From contig NTMA01000055.1 in the NCBI GenBank assembly GCA_002917075.1, positions 1 to 64,000 on the forward strand: 64,000 nucleotides of DNA. Direction: 5' to 3'. The stretch comes from Hawksworthiomyces lignivorus. Taxonomy: Eukaryota; Ascomycota; Sordariomycetes; Ophiostomatales; Ophiostomataceae. The position numbers and the translations under genes were made by a program. Of this stretch, positions 1 through 12,447 are shown one piece after another. The notes beneath the pieces were generated by a model. It was not told the origin of the DNA. It was given only the letters and a program-made list of their open reading frames with translations, and searched no databases. Numbering within the stretch: position 1 is the first letter of the stretch; every line of letters begins with the position of its first letter.

Positions 1-88
1 CCTAACCCTAACCCTAACCCTAACCCTAACCTAACCCTAACCCTAACCCTAACCCTAACTAACCCTAACCTAACCCTAACCCTAACCT
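1..88. repeat. Telomere repeat tract (CCCTAA)n
   Basis: Tandem CCCTAA units read into the window from the chromosome end, so this is the C-rich strand of a TTAGGG telomere at a left end. The tract is short and contains shortened units (CCTAA, CTAA), which suggests degenerate proximal repeats or a truncated assembly of the end. Unique sequence starts at about position 89. Confidence 0.97.
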
Positions 89-191
89 ACGAATATTGCC
101 CATCTGTGTAAACCAAGAATAGAGATGGTACTTAGAAACGGTCAGCAAGTAGGCGCTGCGGCAATTGCTCATTTGTGTTATGTACATGTCC

Positions 192-3100
192 TCATAACTG
201 TAGCCCAGCATCCGGATTTATTCCAAGAGTCACCACTCGTCCGCTAGCCGTCCCAATTGCAATGTTGTCTCCGTTAAAAGCGGCCTTGCTAGGCCTGTAG
301 TCGATTGGCAGGTACAAAATCAGCCTGCCATCTCGAGATAGCCAGCCGTACTCATCGATAGAATATTGCGGAACAAAACTTAGCTTGCCACCAAACCACG
401 AGTCGACGCTGCCGGCCAGTTTGAAGATGCGCACATTCGGGTTCTCCGTTTGCTCCATGTCTTGCAGATCCCACATGCAGAGGGTGTTGCCTGAAACCGC
501 TGCCAGTTCGGCGCCGTCGACCGAAAATTTGAGGGCCTTCCAGTTGTCGAAATACCCGGGGTTCGAGTGCAGGCTGTATCCTGTCTCGATGTTCCAGACG
601 TGAAGACCTCTGAAGCCAACTGCGGCTAGCCAGGTGCCGTCCTGCGAGAAGGCAATGCGGTCGGGGGCCGCGTCGCTGTCTAGTGTGAGTGTGACCTTGC
701 CTGTTGCAATGTCCCACAGTCGCACTTTGTAATCCAAGCATCCTGAGGCCAGCGTGCCGCCGTCGTGCGAGAATGCAACGTAGGAGACCCCGAGTCGGTG
801 TATGAAGGTCTTCTCAGACTCTCCAGTGCTGATGTTCCAAACATGCACTTTGTGGTCCTGGGATGCTGAGGCCAAACGGGTGCCGTCGGGCGAGAATGCG
901 ACACTACTCACTTGCTCAGAGTGATCGTCAAGCGCTAACTCGATGTTCCCCGAAGCAGGGTCCCACACTCGGACGGTGCCATCTAGGGATCCTGACGCTA
1001 CCCTGCGACCGTCGTTAGAGAATGTGATGGCTGCGACTCCCCTTAAGTGGCCTCGAATGGCTTCCTTGGTCGTCTTTGCTGCGAGATTCCACACCCGGAC
1101 CGCACCGTCGCGTACTGCAGACACCAGCTTCGCGTCGTCCGCTGAGAATACCACGGTTTGAATTGGGCTCCGGTCTTCGCATCGCAGCTGCCTAATTGCG
1201 CCGGTGGCGAGGTTCCGTAGGCTGGCGACGTCATCGCCTCTTCCAAATGCCAGCGTAGTACCGTCGTGTGAGAATGCAACATAGACGATTCTGTTTGTGT
1301 GTTCAAGGACGTGCTCCGCTTTACCTGTAGCGACATCCCACACTCGTACGGTGTGGTCTCTGGATGCTGATGCGAGCTTGGCGCCGTCGTGCGAAAATGC
1401 AACGGCGTTGACTCGGTCTGAGTGCGTAAATGTTCTCTTCGTCTTACCTGACGCAATATCCCAAAGCCGCACTGTCCTGTCGTCTGATGCTGAAGCCAGG
1501 GTGGTACCACCAGGTGAGAAGGTGACAACATTAATAGACTCCGAATGACCTCTCATCAATTTCTCGACCTCTCCCGTATTGACGTTTGAAAGCCGAAAGG
1601 AGTTATTGTCAGTGGCAAACAGTAGCTTGGTCTTGTCGTGAGTGAAAGTGGCGTCGACAATCGCACCACCGGCAGAGAAGGTCTCCTTTACCTCCCCTGT
1701 ATTGATATCCCAAACCCGTATTGTGCCGTCGTTCCACCCTAGCACTAGATCAACGGAGCCACCGCCTTCATACACCCGCATGCTTACGCTATCAGCTGTT
1801 CCATGAGGCTCCTCTAGCTTGTGCTCAACCTTGCCCACTTTGACATCCCAAACTCGTACAGCATAACCAGAACATCCCACTGCTAGCTTGGCATTTTCGT
1901 GCGAAAATGCCATGCCTTGAACACTGCCTAGAATGCCACTATATGACAGCACGGTTTCCCCCGTAGTGACATCCCACACTTGTACGGTATTACGTGAGGC
2001 CGATGCTAACTTAGTGCCGTCGCTAGAGAAGACGACGCTTGTGACTTGACTCTCATGACTGGTGTATGTCTGCTCGGCTTTGTCCTTAGCAATATTGAAC
2101 AGCTCCACTCTACCATCCATCGACCCGCATGCAAGTTTCGTGCCATCGGGGGACAATGCGACGTTGCTGCGCCAGTGTTCGTAACTTAGTAGCGTCTCCG
2201 TTTGCCCTGTACCAACAGACCATGCTATGACAACATTGTTAAAAGATACCGATACCAGCTTCTTATCATCGAGTGAAAAAGTTATGCTACTGATGAAGTG
2301 TGAGTGGCCCGTAAGTTTCTTCTGCATCTTTCCTGTCGCCACATCCCAAATAACGACGGGTGAGTCCCCGTGCCCGGTTGCTAGCAGCGTGTCATCATTC
2401 GAGAAGGCCAGGGCACTAACGACTGCGTGTTCAAACGTATGCTCTTCTCCTCCGGTCGTGAGGTCCCATATCTTTGTAGTGGACTTGTAGGACCCTCTTC
2501 GGGACCCTATAGCCAGCTTGGTGCTGTCGTGCGAAAAGGCGGCACAATTAATGCCCTGTACGCGGCTCAATATTTGCTCAACCTGATCTGTCGCAGCAGC
2601 ATTGTACAATTTAATTCCGGTTTCGAGTCCCAGCGCCATTGTGTAGTCAAGAAAGCTCGGGCCAATCACGGAATTGACCGCCGGTGCTTCGAGTGTCTGC
2701 TCAACTTCTGCCGTGCCGATGTCCAGTATCCGCACAGTGTAACTCTGCGCGGCCGATTCCAGCTTTCGGCCGTTGTGCGAAAATGTCGCTTTCATAACTT
2801 TGCTGGGGTGCTTGAGCGTTCGTTCGACTCTCTGCGCAGCGACGTCCCACACCTGCACGGCGTTGTTCAAAGGTTCGGATACCGCCAGTCTGCTGCCATC
2901 ACACGAGAAGGCGAGGTCTCCAATTTTCCTCGGGGGAGAAGTGAGTACGGCCCCGACTTTCGCTGTTGGAACGTCCCATAACTGTACGTCCGATTCATCA
3001 TATCTTACTGCTGCTAGCCTGGTGCCTTCATGCGAAAGTGCTATCTTAGAGAATCCATAGTGGCTAGCATCAGCAGCATCATCAAGCGTCTGGTCAACTT

Positions 3101-6100
3101 TTCCCGTAGCGCAGTCCCAGATCGTTACGGTCCCTTCGCGGGATGTCGCAGCCAGCTTGGCACCATTACCGGAGAAGACCATGACCTCGATAACTTTCGA
3201 GTGAGCCTCAAGCGCATGCTCCATTTTTCCCGTTGCGGCATCCCATATACGCACAATCGCATTCTTTGATCCCGAAGACGCTATCCTAGCACCATCGGGA
3301 GAGAACACTATTTTCTCAAACCAGCCAGGGTGGTCTTTGAGCACATCCTCAACGTGCCCTACGACCATAGATCTTGCCTGGACGGTTTTGTCATCTGAGC
3401 TGGATACCAGCATTGCACCGTCACACGAGAGGGTGATGTAACGGTAATGGTCAGAATAGCCTTTAAGAGGGTATTCCACTTCTGCGGCTTCCCAGTTCCA
3501 TACCGTCACCTTTCCGTCAGAGGCCGCAAACGTCAGCTTTGTGCCATTACGTGAGAACGCCAAGCTCTCGATCGAGCCCTCCAGGGTCTGAAACCAGAAC
3601 GCCCCTTCCCCCGTGCTAGTATTCCACACCTTAATCATCCCTTCGTCAGATCCGGCCGCCAGCAGCTTTCCTCTTCCGTGCATGAGTGCTATGCTTCGGA
3701 CATTGCCTAGAAGCTCGAAAGTTTGCTCTAGAGAGCTCCACTCAGTAGACACGGCCGGCCGCGTGGAGAAAAAAGCTGGTATTTGGTCTTCAAATAGCCT
3801 GCGGACAACGCTCATTTTGGGCGCAAAGAGCAGCGCCGAGCAGTATAGCTGAAGAGGGTGAGAGTCAATGGTAGGCCGATTGTACAAAACGAACTTGTTC
3901 GCATCCTTGACAAAAGTATGGAGTTCCGAACACTCTTCGATCTTTAAAGCGCTATATTAGCTATAATTATCTAGCGAGGAAATGCATATTCAAACATACC
4001 TCGGCTGCTTGCAGGAGCTCTTTCAACGCGACTATTCCTTCAGAGAGCTTGCCTAACAGGGACAGGCTCTCAAGCCAGTGAAGAAAATGTACGCGGAAGA
4101 AGTCATACACTTCGTCGTCTGAGACACGCTTTGCTCCACCTTCAGACGCGAGATGCAAATGACTGAGCCAGTAGACACAAGAGTATCCAAGTGGAGCTAA
4201 AGGGTCGAGGCCAGGAGGCTTTGCGTTGACTGGTGGGGCGCCCAAATCACCGAGTTCGTATATGTTCCTTTTCAGTTTTGCCATTGCCATAATGGATCGT
4301 CTGCAGAGGTCTGCGTGGCCTTGGGCAGGTCCCCCCGGCTGAAACCAAGAGTCTCTTCCTTTGGAAATAATTTCCGCCAAATAGTCTTTCGCCGACTGGT
4401 GGACTAAGTACACCGTTTTGTCGTTCGTCCTTAGAAACGAGCCGCATTCATCGACTATTGTCTGCACGTCGACACGATGAGGCAGTCCGGCAAGGACAGC
4501 AATCTCAGGGAGGGAAAGGGGGTGATATGCGAGAGAGGCAGCGAGAAGAGCCTTTTTACAATGCGGAAAATCTCTCCCAGTTGTCTTCTCCATCTTGTGC
4601 CTCATGTGGTCGTAGAGCTCTGACAGCTCGGAGGGCATTTCATTAATAATGTCAATGGCATTCCAACCTTTTTCTGAAGCCAGCACATGAAACACGTGCC
4701 AAACCCAAAGGAACGTGTTTCCGGCACGTTTTCCAATCTCTTCAGAGACATTCTTCAGCACTTCTTCGTCGTAGCCAGGTCGTCCACGGAGGCTGTCTAG
4801 TTTATGGCCGATGTATGCTTTGACCGGAGTATGCAGGGTCCTCTCATTCAGCTCGATCACAGTAGCACCTGCTCCCGTCTCGAAACTATTGAGAATACCG
4901 TCTGGACGGCTCGAGACAAGCCATCTCACTTTCTCAGAGAGAGCAAGAGAGGTCGAAATAAGCTTCACGATATCTTCCAAGCCTTGATCACACTCATCAA
5001 GGGCGTCGATAATAAGATACGCCGGCTGAGCATCTTTCAGCATGTCTTTAAACACTCGAGACAAGGCGCTCCATGCCTCCTTCTCTTGGAAAAATGACGG
5101 ACCAGACATATTATAGTCTCTCCGTAAATGAGAAATGAGAGCTGGTTGCTGGATAAGCAGCATCCAAATCAGAGATCTTAGAATGGCCGTGGCCGTGTTC
5201 AGCCTCGTGTCAATGCCTCGACAGAAAAAGTATGACAAATTCGGCGAAAAACTGGCGACGTGGTTGGTCAGCGTCCGAATAATGCCAATTAACAACATCG
5301 TCTTTCCTGTGCCGGCGCTACCCTTGACCCAGAGCAGCCGACAGAGCGGGTGACCAGGCTCGTCCCACGATGAAAACGCGCGGTATCTCTCGTCCTCTAG
5401 GATCCAGTCGTATGCATCAGTTATGAGCCCGGACTTTTCTTTCTCATCCTCGATTGTCTGCATGTGGTCTTGCGGGTTGACAATACGGAGGTCGGCGAGC
5501 AGTTTTCTGTTCTCGCTGTTCGCCTGCGCGGCTTTCTGCTGATCGAAAAACTCGCGGAGGTCCTGATGAATGACCTTCAGCTGTTCCTCCGTTCCTTTGG
5601 CATGCATCACGAGTTCATTCCTGAGGCTGCTTGCTTTTGCAGAGTCATAGAGCTCCCAGTCATTGAGAAGACTCTTCTCGGCGTCTTTGACGCTCTGCAG
5701 ATTACCATCCCACTTATCCAAGTCCATAAGAGCCCGGAGGAACACTACTCCTTGGTTCCGGTAGTACGAGCAGACGCTTCTCATTTGATACAGAAGAATG
5801 GCCTTGTAAAGTTCGACGACCTTGTCTATGAGAAGCTTCTGGGCTGGCTGGAGCGATTCAGTGCCGCTATCGGCACTGCGTCTGTCTAGGAGATTACCCG
5901 ACATCGCGTCGTACCACTCCATCCTCGAGCTAACGTGAGCGATTCCGTCGATGTTGGACCTCCTTGATTTCCCGGGTTTGGATAGGATCTTGCCAATATT
6001 AGCAAAGCCCGGAAACAGTAGTTTAGGAGAACGACGTTCTTACTTCTAGTCCTATACAGACGCCAGCCCAGGGAATTGCCGCAGGCGCTGTCTGAGGAAA

Positions 6101-6787
6101 ATTGTTGAGTACAAGTTCAACGACTGGCTTGGCCGACAGGAGAGCTTCGGCAACAGCGCCCACGCGCATTATGGTTGCCGATCCCTTGGCGACCTTCTCT
6201 TTGCCCTCCTTGACAAACTTCTGCATGTAATCCTGCCGCCTGGACGGGTCTCTGAGCTCAGCTGAAATTTCGGTCCTTATTTTCTCGATCTCAGCCAACG
6301 AGAGCTGCGCAGACTCGGTAGGAGCCTTTCCAGACTTTATGTTCCTCACCTTTGTCTCGGTGAGAGACTTTGCCAGCGTTTCTCGGTAGGCTTCGGCAAT
6401 TTTAGCCTCGTCCTTTTCAATAGATTCATACGCTTCATTCCATAGTTCCTGGGAAAGATATATTCTTTCCAGAGGTTGACCAATGCGCACAGGAGATGCA
6501 TCGCCTGCCGCTGAGGCCAATGGAACGGTCGACCGTAATACGGATTCTGAAGATGTGTTTGTGGCTGCCTGCGTAGTGAGCGGAGAGAGCTGTTGTGTCT
6601 CTTCCGCATTTGTATCGCTGTGAGCTGAAGTTCGCCTGGAGGAGCCCACGTAAGGTAGGCCAAGACGAAGATTCGAGGCCTGTGAACTATTATCAAATAC
6701 GCCATGGGTGGCGGATGGCGCAGCTAGGCCGTCCCCATGTCGGCGATGGCGATGGCCCAACTTCTTAAACTTGTGGAAGAGACTCAT
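192..6787 (-). CDS. NWD/NACHT/WD40-repeat NLR-type (STAND) protein
   Basis: Three exons, 6787-6044, 5988-4000 and 3941-192, joined by introns of 55 and 58 nt with GTAAGA/GTATGT donors, give about 2160 aa without a stop. Residues about 90-270 match the NACHT-associated N-terminal (NWD) domain. The NACHT NTPase follows, with P-loop GSAGTGKT and Walker B LIIDALDECD. The C-terminal 1200 aa hold about 25 WD40 units, enough for three or four propellers. In this family the N-terminus signals, NACHT oligomerises and the WD40 surface senses a ligand in heterokaryon incompatibility or innate immunity; that role is inferred here. The WD units are diverged from each other, unlike the near-identical repeats of fast-evolving HET-D/E genes. 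The gene sits about 100 bp from the telomere and appears intact. Confidence 0.93.
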
Positions 6788-7484
6788 TATAATGATCCCA
6801 GAAACACATGGTTAGGTCTGACAGAGAAGAGTGTTATGAAAGCAAACGTAGTAGAAAGACAACGAGAGTCACGGCACGACATAAGCATGCGCTCAGCTGT
6901 CAGCATGCAGTGTATGAAATGAGGCTAAGGATGGAACCAGGGCCGGGCCGGATGGCCAATAAAAATGCCCTTCTTTACTTCGCTTACATAACCCGTACAA
7001 TTTTAAAACCAGAAGGAAGAGGAGTGAGCTAGAAATTCGTCCAAGCCCCCGGCTGGAAACGACGTTAATACGATTGGTTGTTAACGCTAAACTACGGTTT
7101 GACATTACAACCTCCAAATTTTCAATGAAGCATATTTTTTTACCAGTAATACTGGTCCATTCGGGTTGTGTTTAAGATTTTACTATTAATTTTCCATCCC
7201 AATCCCTAAACTACGTTTCGACCTAACCGTTGCGGGACAATCGCAGGGCCGAGCAGCTAAGCTCACGTGACGAAGCACGTGAGAGACAAGTGCGGGGACT
7301 GTGAGCACTAGCTCAAGAGGCCGAGCTCGATCCCTCGTATCCTTTTAGGGAACTATTATTTTCCCCGCGAAATCGCAAGACGTTGCTCCTCTTGGTCTGC
7401 TTTGGAATCATGGTCTAGACTTGGGGAAACTTTATTATCTCGTAAGTTCAAGATTGGGTTGTGGTCAGACTTAATTCACGGCCA
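6788..7484. other. Intergenic, upstream of the NLR gene
   Basis: AT-rich DNA without a supportable gene. It should contain the NLR promoter at its left side. The only structured element seen is an inverted pair of CACGTG boxes near 7262-7283. Confidence 0.6.
7262..7283. promoter_or_regulatory. Inverted pair of CACGTG E-boxes
   Basis: CTCACGTG at 7262-7269 and CACGTGAG at 7276-7283 form an 8-bp perfect inverted repeat around a 6-bp spacer, and each half contains the palindrome CACGTG. bHLH factors bind such sites in fungi. It lies about 200 bp upstream of the transporter relic and may be a leftover of its promoter; function is inferred. Confidence 0.35.
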
Positions 7485-8294
7485 TTTTGTTGATTGGAGT
7501 TTAGATACTACATCAACACCATATTGGATGTTGTTGGTGTAATCAATACAATTACACAAATTCAGGTCAACGTCAACATCAACTACTATACATTGGTTGT
7601 ATCCATCGTTAGCAGTTTTCTCTTGAACGTACTTGGTCGGCGAGCCCAGTTCCTAATTGTAGGCGTGGGGATAACAACGTCCCTCTTTATTGAAGACGTT
7701 TTGACAAAGCGTAAGCTACCTCGGTATATTAAAGTATTTGTATTGACCAATGATTTACAGTATATGGTACCAACGACAACACATTTGGTAAATACGCTTT
7801 TATTGCTTTTATTTTCATTTTCCAGGGATTCTACTCATTGGCGTCTCACCACTGGTATCTCTCTATCCCCAAGAGATCTCTTATTATAAGGTCCGCGTTG
7901 TTGGAGTTGCAATTTGTCGTTTGGTATCTGATATTGTGAGTCTCATTTCTCCTTTGTTATGAGTTATGTTATGGGAAGTCTTGGATGGAAGTTTTATATG
8001 ATCAACGGTGCGTGGGATTTTATCTTTATCATTATTATTTATCTATCTTGGGTTGAGACCAAAGGCCTCGAACTGGATGACATTGTTGTCAAATTTGAAG
8101 GTCCGAGTATTTTAGAAGGGAGGGAAATGAAAAGTGTATGGGAGGATATGAACTCTAGAGATCTACAGCTACAGACTAACAGAGAGTTGTTAAGGTGGAA
8201 GCGGAGGAGTTATAACGACTTCGTTAGTTGGATCTTTACGTTAATCTTCCGACTTCGTTTGACAGATGACACTCGAATACATATCGGAGGTTAG
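7485..8294 (+). pseudogene. Sugar transporter (MFS) relic, C-terminal half
   Basis: The + strand encodes segments that align by eye with the second half of fungal hexose/lactose permeases: a YYINTILDVVGV-like helix and NVLGRRAQFL at 7494-7700, a YPQEI-type loop near 7860, then LGWKFYMINGAWD and VETKGLELDDI at 7980-8080. These lie in different frames, with a stop after 7880 and a frame change before 7959. The N-terminal half and start codon are missing. The region is AT-rich, so it is a decayed gene. Family assignment is good; the exact limits are approximate. Confidence 0.75.
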
Positions 8295-8311
8295 AATTAT
8301 TACAGATGCAT

Positions 8312-8330
8312 TATATATATATATATATAT
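8312..8330. repeat. (TA)n microsatellite
   Basis: An uninterrupted run of alternating T and A just after the transporter relic. Confidence 0.9.
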
Positions 8331-10219
8331 GTTTTTCCGTTTTTCGAAAGGTCAATAGAAATTAAAAGGACTTAGAAAATACGAAACCATATAGGAGGTG
8401 ATAGTAAAATCTTTCAATGTTAGATGTAGCACCTACAAGAAAGAGATCACAAATACACAAGCATTCGTCAATGGAACCATCCGCGGGTTAAATTGCTCGT
8501 GATGGAATGATACAATTTTTCCTGACAAAAGGTGTACAATTTACCGTACCCTGTGAAGCGGGGCTTAACGGTCAAATGAGTTGTCTCTCACAGAGATCTC
8601 ATCGAACTGAAATATATGAAGAAATTTTACTACCAATTAGCATTGTAGGTTGGTGCAGGGCTGTCTCGGGGAGCTAGACGCGGTAACAGAAGAGGATTTT
8701 GTAAATTCATACTTTACATTCAGATTTCTACAAAGATTCAACCCAAAAAACTGATCTTCGTGTATGGTCCTTTTGCATCAGAGGGATTCAGAGGATGTAT
8801 CTCGAATATTTGAATTTTCTGCGACAACAACTGCGAAAGAGAGAAAGCCACAAGAGATATCTCAGACATCATAGATGACTAAATATTGTACTTACGGGTT
8901 TCAAAGGTCTGGAATTCCAACACAATTGTGTCACTGGGAGCCCAAAGGCTTCAAGACTTACACCTATACAACATTGTATACCGGTTGGTTGCAAGGGTTA
9001 CAAGCCCCATGACAACAGAACATTAAAGTCTAGTAGTCACAGTAATATTAACAAAAACACTCTGAAAGAATTTCTAACCAAGATCTTTAATACACAGATA
9101 TTTCTAGCATGTCCAAACGAGTAGGTGGAGTCCGAGGAATTGGTAGACCCTATAAGCGGACGGCGATGTACATTAGAGTATAGGACCATTGTTTCACCTA
9201 GCGCGTGGGAGTTCATTCTGTATTTGCCGAACCGAACTCCATCAGAGGTTTGTGAGGCATTCGACAAGATTTACGAGTTCATTCTCACTGTCCTGCGATT
9301 CATTGCTCAGCAATTATTCTACAAGAAAGTTATTTGATGCCCTTCAGTTGAAACGGAAGTGAAAGGAACAGCCTAAAAATACAACTCTAACATTAGCGAG
9401 CCTGTTTTAAGACAATCCGGTAAAAGGAAACAAGAAACTAGATCGGTACAAAAAGACCAAGTCTCATTATTTGTTAACATTGTCCGGCCGGCCGTCCTTC
9501 GGACTATGCTGGCATTCATAGCACGAGTTTGGCTAGCGCCTCTAACGACTCTCTAGAGTTGTATCGTTTAGTGCTCAAGTACTCACTAGCACGCACTCGG
9601 GAATGCGTGGGCTGTGTGGTTCAACCTGGGGGGTTTGCTGCCCAGGTCGTTGTTGGAGTGCTCCCAGCTCGTAATGTCAATGTACTTGGTTCGTAGGGCA
9701 ATGACTGTCTGGTTCAGCTCGTCGAACGGCAAAAAGTCGCCACCCGCCGAAAGGGTTGTGATCTGGCCCATGAGCACTTTTGCCGGGGACCATGCCACAA
9801 TCACAGTGGCCTTGTGGTCGTCGGGTCTAAGGCCATTGTGGAACTGCGCTTGTAGAAGGAAGAAGTGGGAGATGCTCTATATGTGACAGGTCCAGAGGAG
9901 GCTTTAGCTAATCTTCTGTCACATCCTGGTGTAGACGTCATATAACTAGAATTGACTGAAATATAAGACGATGAAATCTAACGCCAGACTCTTTCCTCCT
10001 CCAGTTCCAGTCACTTGTACAACCGAACTCTCCCAGCGTACAACTATCTATTTACTGCTTACGGAAGACAGCCCTGCGTTTAAATAATTGTTGGAGTTAT
10101 ATAAGTAGAAGGTGAGGTCTGACAGAACCCTACAGTCACAAAACGTCTCTACACTTACGGGTTATTAATAACTATTTTGTGTATTAGGGGTACTACTTGG
10201 TCACAACTCAATAATAATG
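8331..10219. other. Gene-poor AT-rich stretch with unidentified ORF fragments
   Basis: No recognisable gene. Two short open stretches stand out but match nothing I know: + strand 9125-9337 (70 aa) and - strand about 9590-9880 (about 95 codons, with the segment KATVIVAWSPAKV). The second has more protein-like composition and could be the end of a lost gene. No start, intron or partner domain can be supported for either. Confidence 0.4.
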
Positions 10220-11974
10220 CTAAATTTGAGGTGGACTATTGAAGTACTTTTGTTTCTTATGCTTCATACCTTCCCAAGGCCGCCACACGTAACACGCACT
10301 GCTTGTTAGGGCCATAAGAAGAATCAGATGTTCGCTGAACCCATCTTCACCATAACAAAGCTTCTCTAATCCTTCTAACAGCGCTTTAGCCCTATCTGGA
10401 GCAGATGCAGCCATGAGACATAACACAGAAAATCCATGGGTGCCCTGACCATAAAGACAGTCCACATTCATATCCCAATCTAATGACAACTCTGAGCTAC
10501 CACGGTACGGGTCTAGTTGAGGCGTGATGGGCTCCAAAGGTACGGTTTGGTAAAAGTGATTTGATGGGTTGCACCAGTCGGAGCCACTAGTACGATGAAA
10601 CCGTAGGTCGACAATGGACTTATGAAGGTGCCGGAAGTAGGTCTGAACCGCTAATCCCGTGGGGAGATCATCGTCTTCAGCCCGATAGTGGTCGGCACAA
10701 TCAACGAGGCGACTTTGTAGACGAACGAATGGAATGTATAGAGTACCGGGGTCACCAAGACGCGCGTTTGTCAGCGGTGGAAGCGCAGCATTGATAGAAG
10801 CAGCAGTAGCTACATCAGTAATTGATGTTAGGGATGCAGTGGATGGTTCCGAGATATTGGCGCTGGATTCATGGGATGAATTCTGTTGGACGCCATCTCT
10901 GCGTTGAGCAAATGCACCGTGGCACTCAACCACAAGGTCTTTAGCCGAGAAGAAACGGTATCCTCGTTGGTTGTATTTGACGATGCACTTGTCAACCGAC
11001 TGCAACTTGGCTCGAGTGTCGACGTCCCATACGAGCGCCCGCCGATCCTTAGTCAGGTCGTAAAAAAAGTGTCCTGCTCCCCAGCCGCTAAGAAAGCACT
11101 GGACGTGTGAGGCATAGTATACGTTGAGAATATACTCCAGTGGCGTACCGACGAATTCGTTCTGATTGTGACAATGAATCAATTGTACTCTTGTATGTTT
11201 CCCAACCTGTCCACTGATGAGGCTAATTTTTCTGTCGATAAATTCGTGTTTGTATTGGCGTATTAAACCGCCACCATTCATCTCATCAGCTGTTTCTGCC
11301 TCAGTAGACGACTGTGAACCATTACCGTTTGTACTTAATGGAGGCGCAAAAGTACAACAAGAAGCTTCGGTAATAGTATAGCCAGAGGCCGCTGCAGACG
11401 TCTTTTCAATTTTGTACTCCTTGACGTAGGGACCGTATGGGTTCATTTTCCTAGACCGCAGCCAGTTTTCGCACAAATTCTCGTACAGCTTGAGCGCCCT
11501 CTTAGACGGCTGTAGAATTGGATCGTTCTCAAGTTCTTCTGGGCCTATTCGTCTGAGAACAGATGTATGTACGTAGGCAACCGCTCCAATAGGCGCTTCC
11601 GGCAGACTCAATAGCCCGGTCAGTGGGTGGTCCCATACAACACCGCAGGCTCGTAAAACCTCCATCATTCCAAGAACACTACGCTGCAAACATGGCACTA
11701 AAAAGTCCCAGTCAGAACCGCTATCATTATTTGCTATCGACCCAGGTACAAAATATTCGAGCGCCCGTGAGCCTGACAGGACGCAACCATAGTCGGTCAT
11801 GGCTGCTAAGAGCAAATCCGCATGTCTAAAACTTCTTCGCAGGTGCCGCTCCGGATCAAGCCTCAAAAGGCAGGCCTCGCGTGCTATACGACACACCATC
11901 GATAGGGACAATACATCTTGGGCATTGAGGTAGTAAGCGATATGCAACATCAGCTCAAAACTCAGTTTTTCCAT
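10220..11974 (-). CDS. F-box protein with nucleotidyltransferase-like domain
   Basis: A single uninterrupted reading frame of 584 aa. The N-terminus (residues 1-45, EKLSFELMLHIAYYLNAQD) is an F-box, the Skp1-binding part of SCF ubiquitin ligases. Residues about 60-110 contain GSRALEYF followed by SDWDFL, the pattern of a nucleotidyltransferase-like fold seen in many uncharacterised fungal F-box proteins. The spacing GSRALEYFxPGS..SDWDF is retained, but no activity can be claimed. No intron is needed. It stands alone between decayed segments and looks intact. Inferred role: substrate recognition for ubiquitylation; the substrate is unknown. Confidence 0.8.
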   Translation of the reverse strand: MEKLSFELMLHIAYYLNAQDVLSLSMVCRIAREACLLRLDPERHLRRSFRHADLLLAAMTDYGCVLSGSRALEYFVPGSIANNDSGSDWDFLVPCLQRSVLGMMEVLRACGVVWDHPLTGLLSLPEAPIGAVAYVHTSVLRRIGPEELENDPILQPSKRALKLYENLCENWLRSRKMNPYGPYVKEYKIEKTSAAASGYTITEASCCTFAPPLSTNGNGSQSSTEAETADEMNGGGLIRQYKHEFIDRKISLISGQVGKHTRVQLIHCHNQNEFVGTPLEYILNVYYASHVQCFLSGWGAGHFFYDLTKDRRALVWDVDTRAKLQSVDKCIVKYNQRGYRFFSAKDLVVECHGAFAQRRDGVQQNSSHESSANISEPSTASLTSITDVATAASINAALPPLTNARLGDPGTLYIPFVRLQSRLVDCADHYRAEDDDLPTGLAVQTYFRHLHKSIVDLRFHRTSGSDWCNPSNHFYQTVPLEPITPQLDPYRGSSELSLDWDMNVDCLYGQGTHGFSVLCLMAASAPDRAKALLEGLEKLCYGEDGFSEHLILLMALTSSACYVWRPWEGMKHKKQKYFNSPPQI

Positions 11975-12447
11975 GATTCTGATATATATACTTGTATTGA
12001 AAATTAGAGACTAAGAGCGAGGAAGAATAAAGAACTGTAATATTTTAATGAAGCTATTGCGCAGATATCTTTTATAGACTAAATACCTACGTGTTCACAG
12101 ATTTGTTGAATTCAAGCAGTGCAGACTGTTAATTAGAAAAGAGAGAAAACTGTTCCTACGGCGAGGGAGGGGCTCTCCCTTTTTGTATGACTCAGTGCGG
12201 TGAGAGAGGGCAGAATAGCTTCAAAGAACTGAATGATTGGTCCCGGTGAACTCGGTGGGCTGTTGTATCATCTCTGGCCCTGGGGCCCTGAGCCACCTAC
12301 AGGCCTTGGCCCGCGACAAAAAAAAGACTCTTTTGTATTCACATGGGTACTTTAATTAAGATAATAATAATTAATAAAAAGAAACACAACAGAGAACATT
12401 TCTATTATGTTTTCATTTTTTTTTTTGTTAAGAAAAAAAAATTCTGC
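11975..12447. other. Intergenic AT-rich DNA
   Basis: Promoter side of the F-box gene followed by A/T homopolymer-rich sequence near 12360-12440. No gene seen. Confidence 0.6.
11982..11990 (-). promoter_or_regulatory. Possible TATA element before the F-box gene
   Basis: A TATATATAT run lies only about 8-16 bp upstream of the ATG on the minus strand. It resembles a TATA box but is closer to the start codon than usual, so it may be fortuitous. Confidence 0.25.

Noticed and set aside
385..3852. Several + strand and alternate-frame ORFs of 60-184 codons inside the WD40 exon
   Set aside because: They are shadows of the GC-rich WD40 repeats on the other strand and show only mirrored repeat patterns.
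4458..5889. ORFs of up to 141 codons opposite the NACHT exon
   Set aside because: Antisense shadows; no motif, start context or splice signals.
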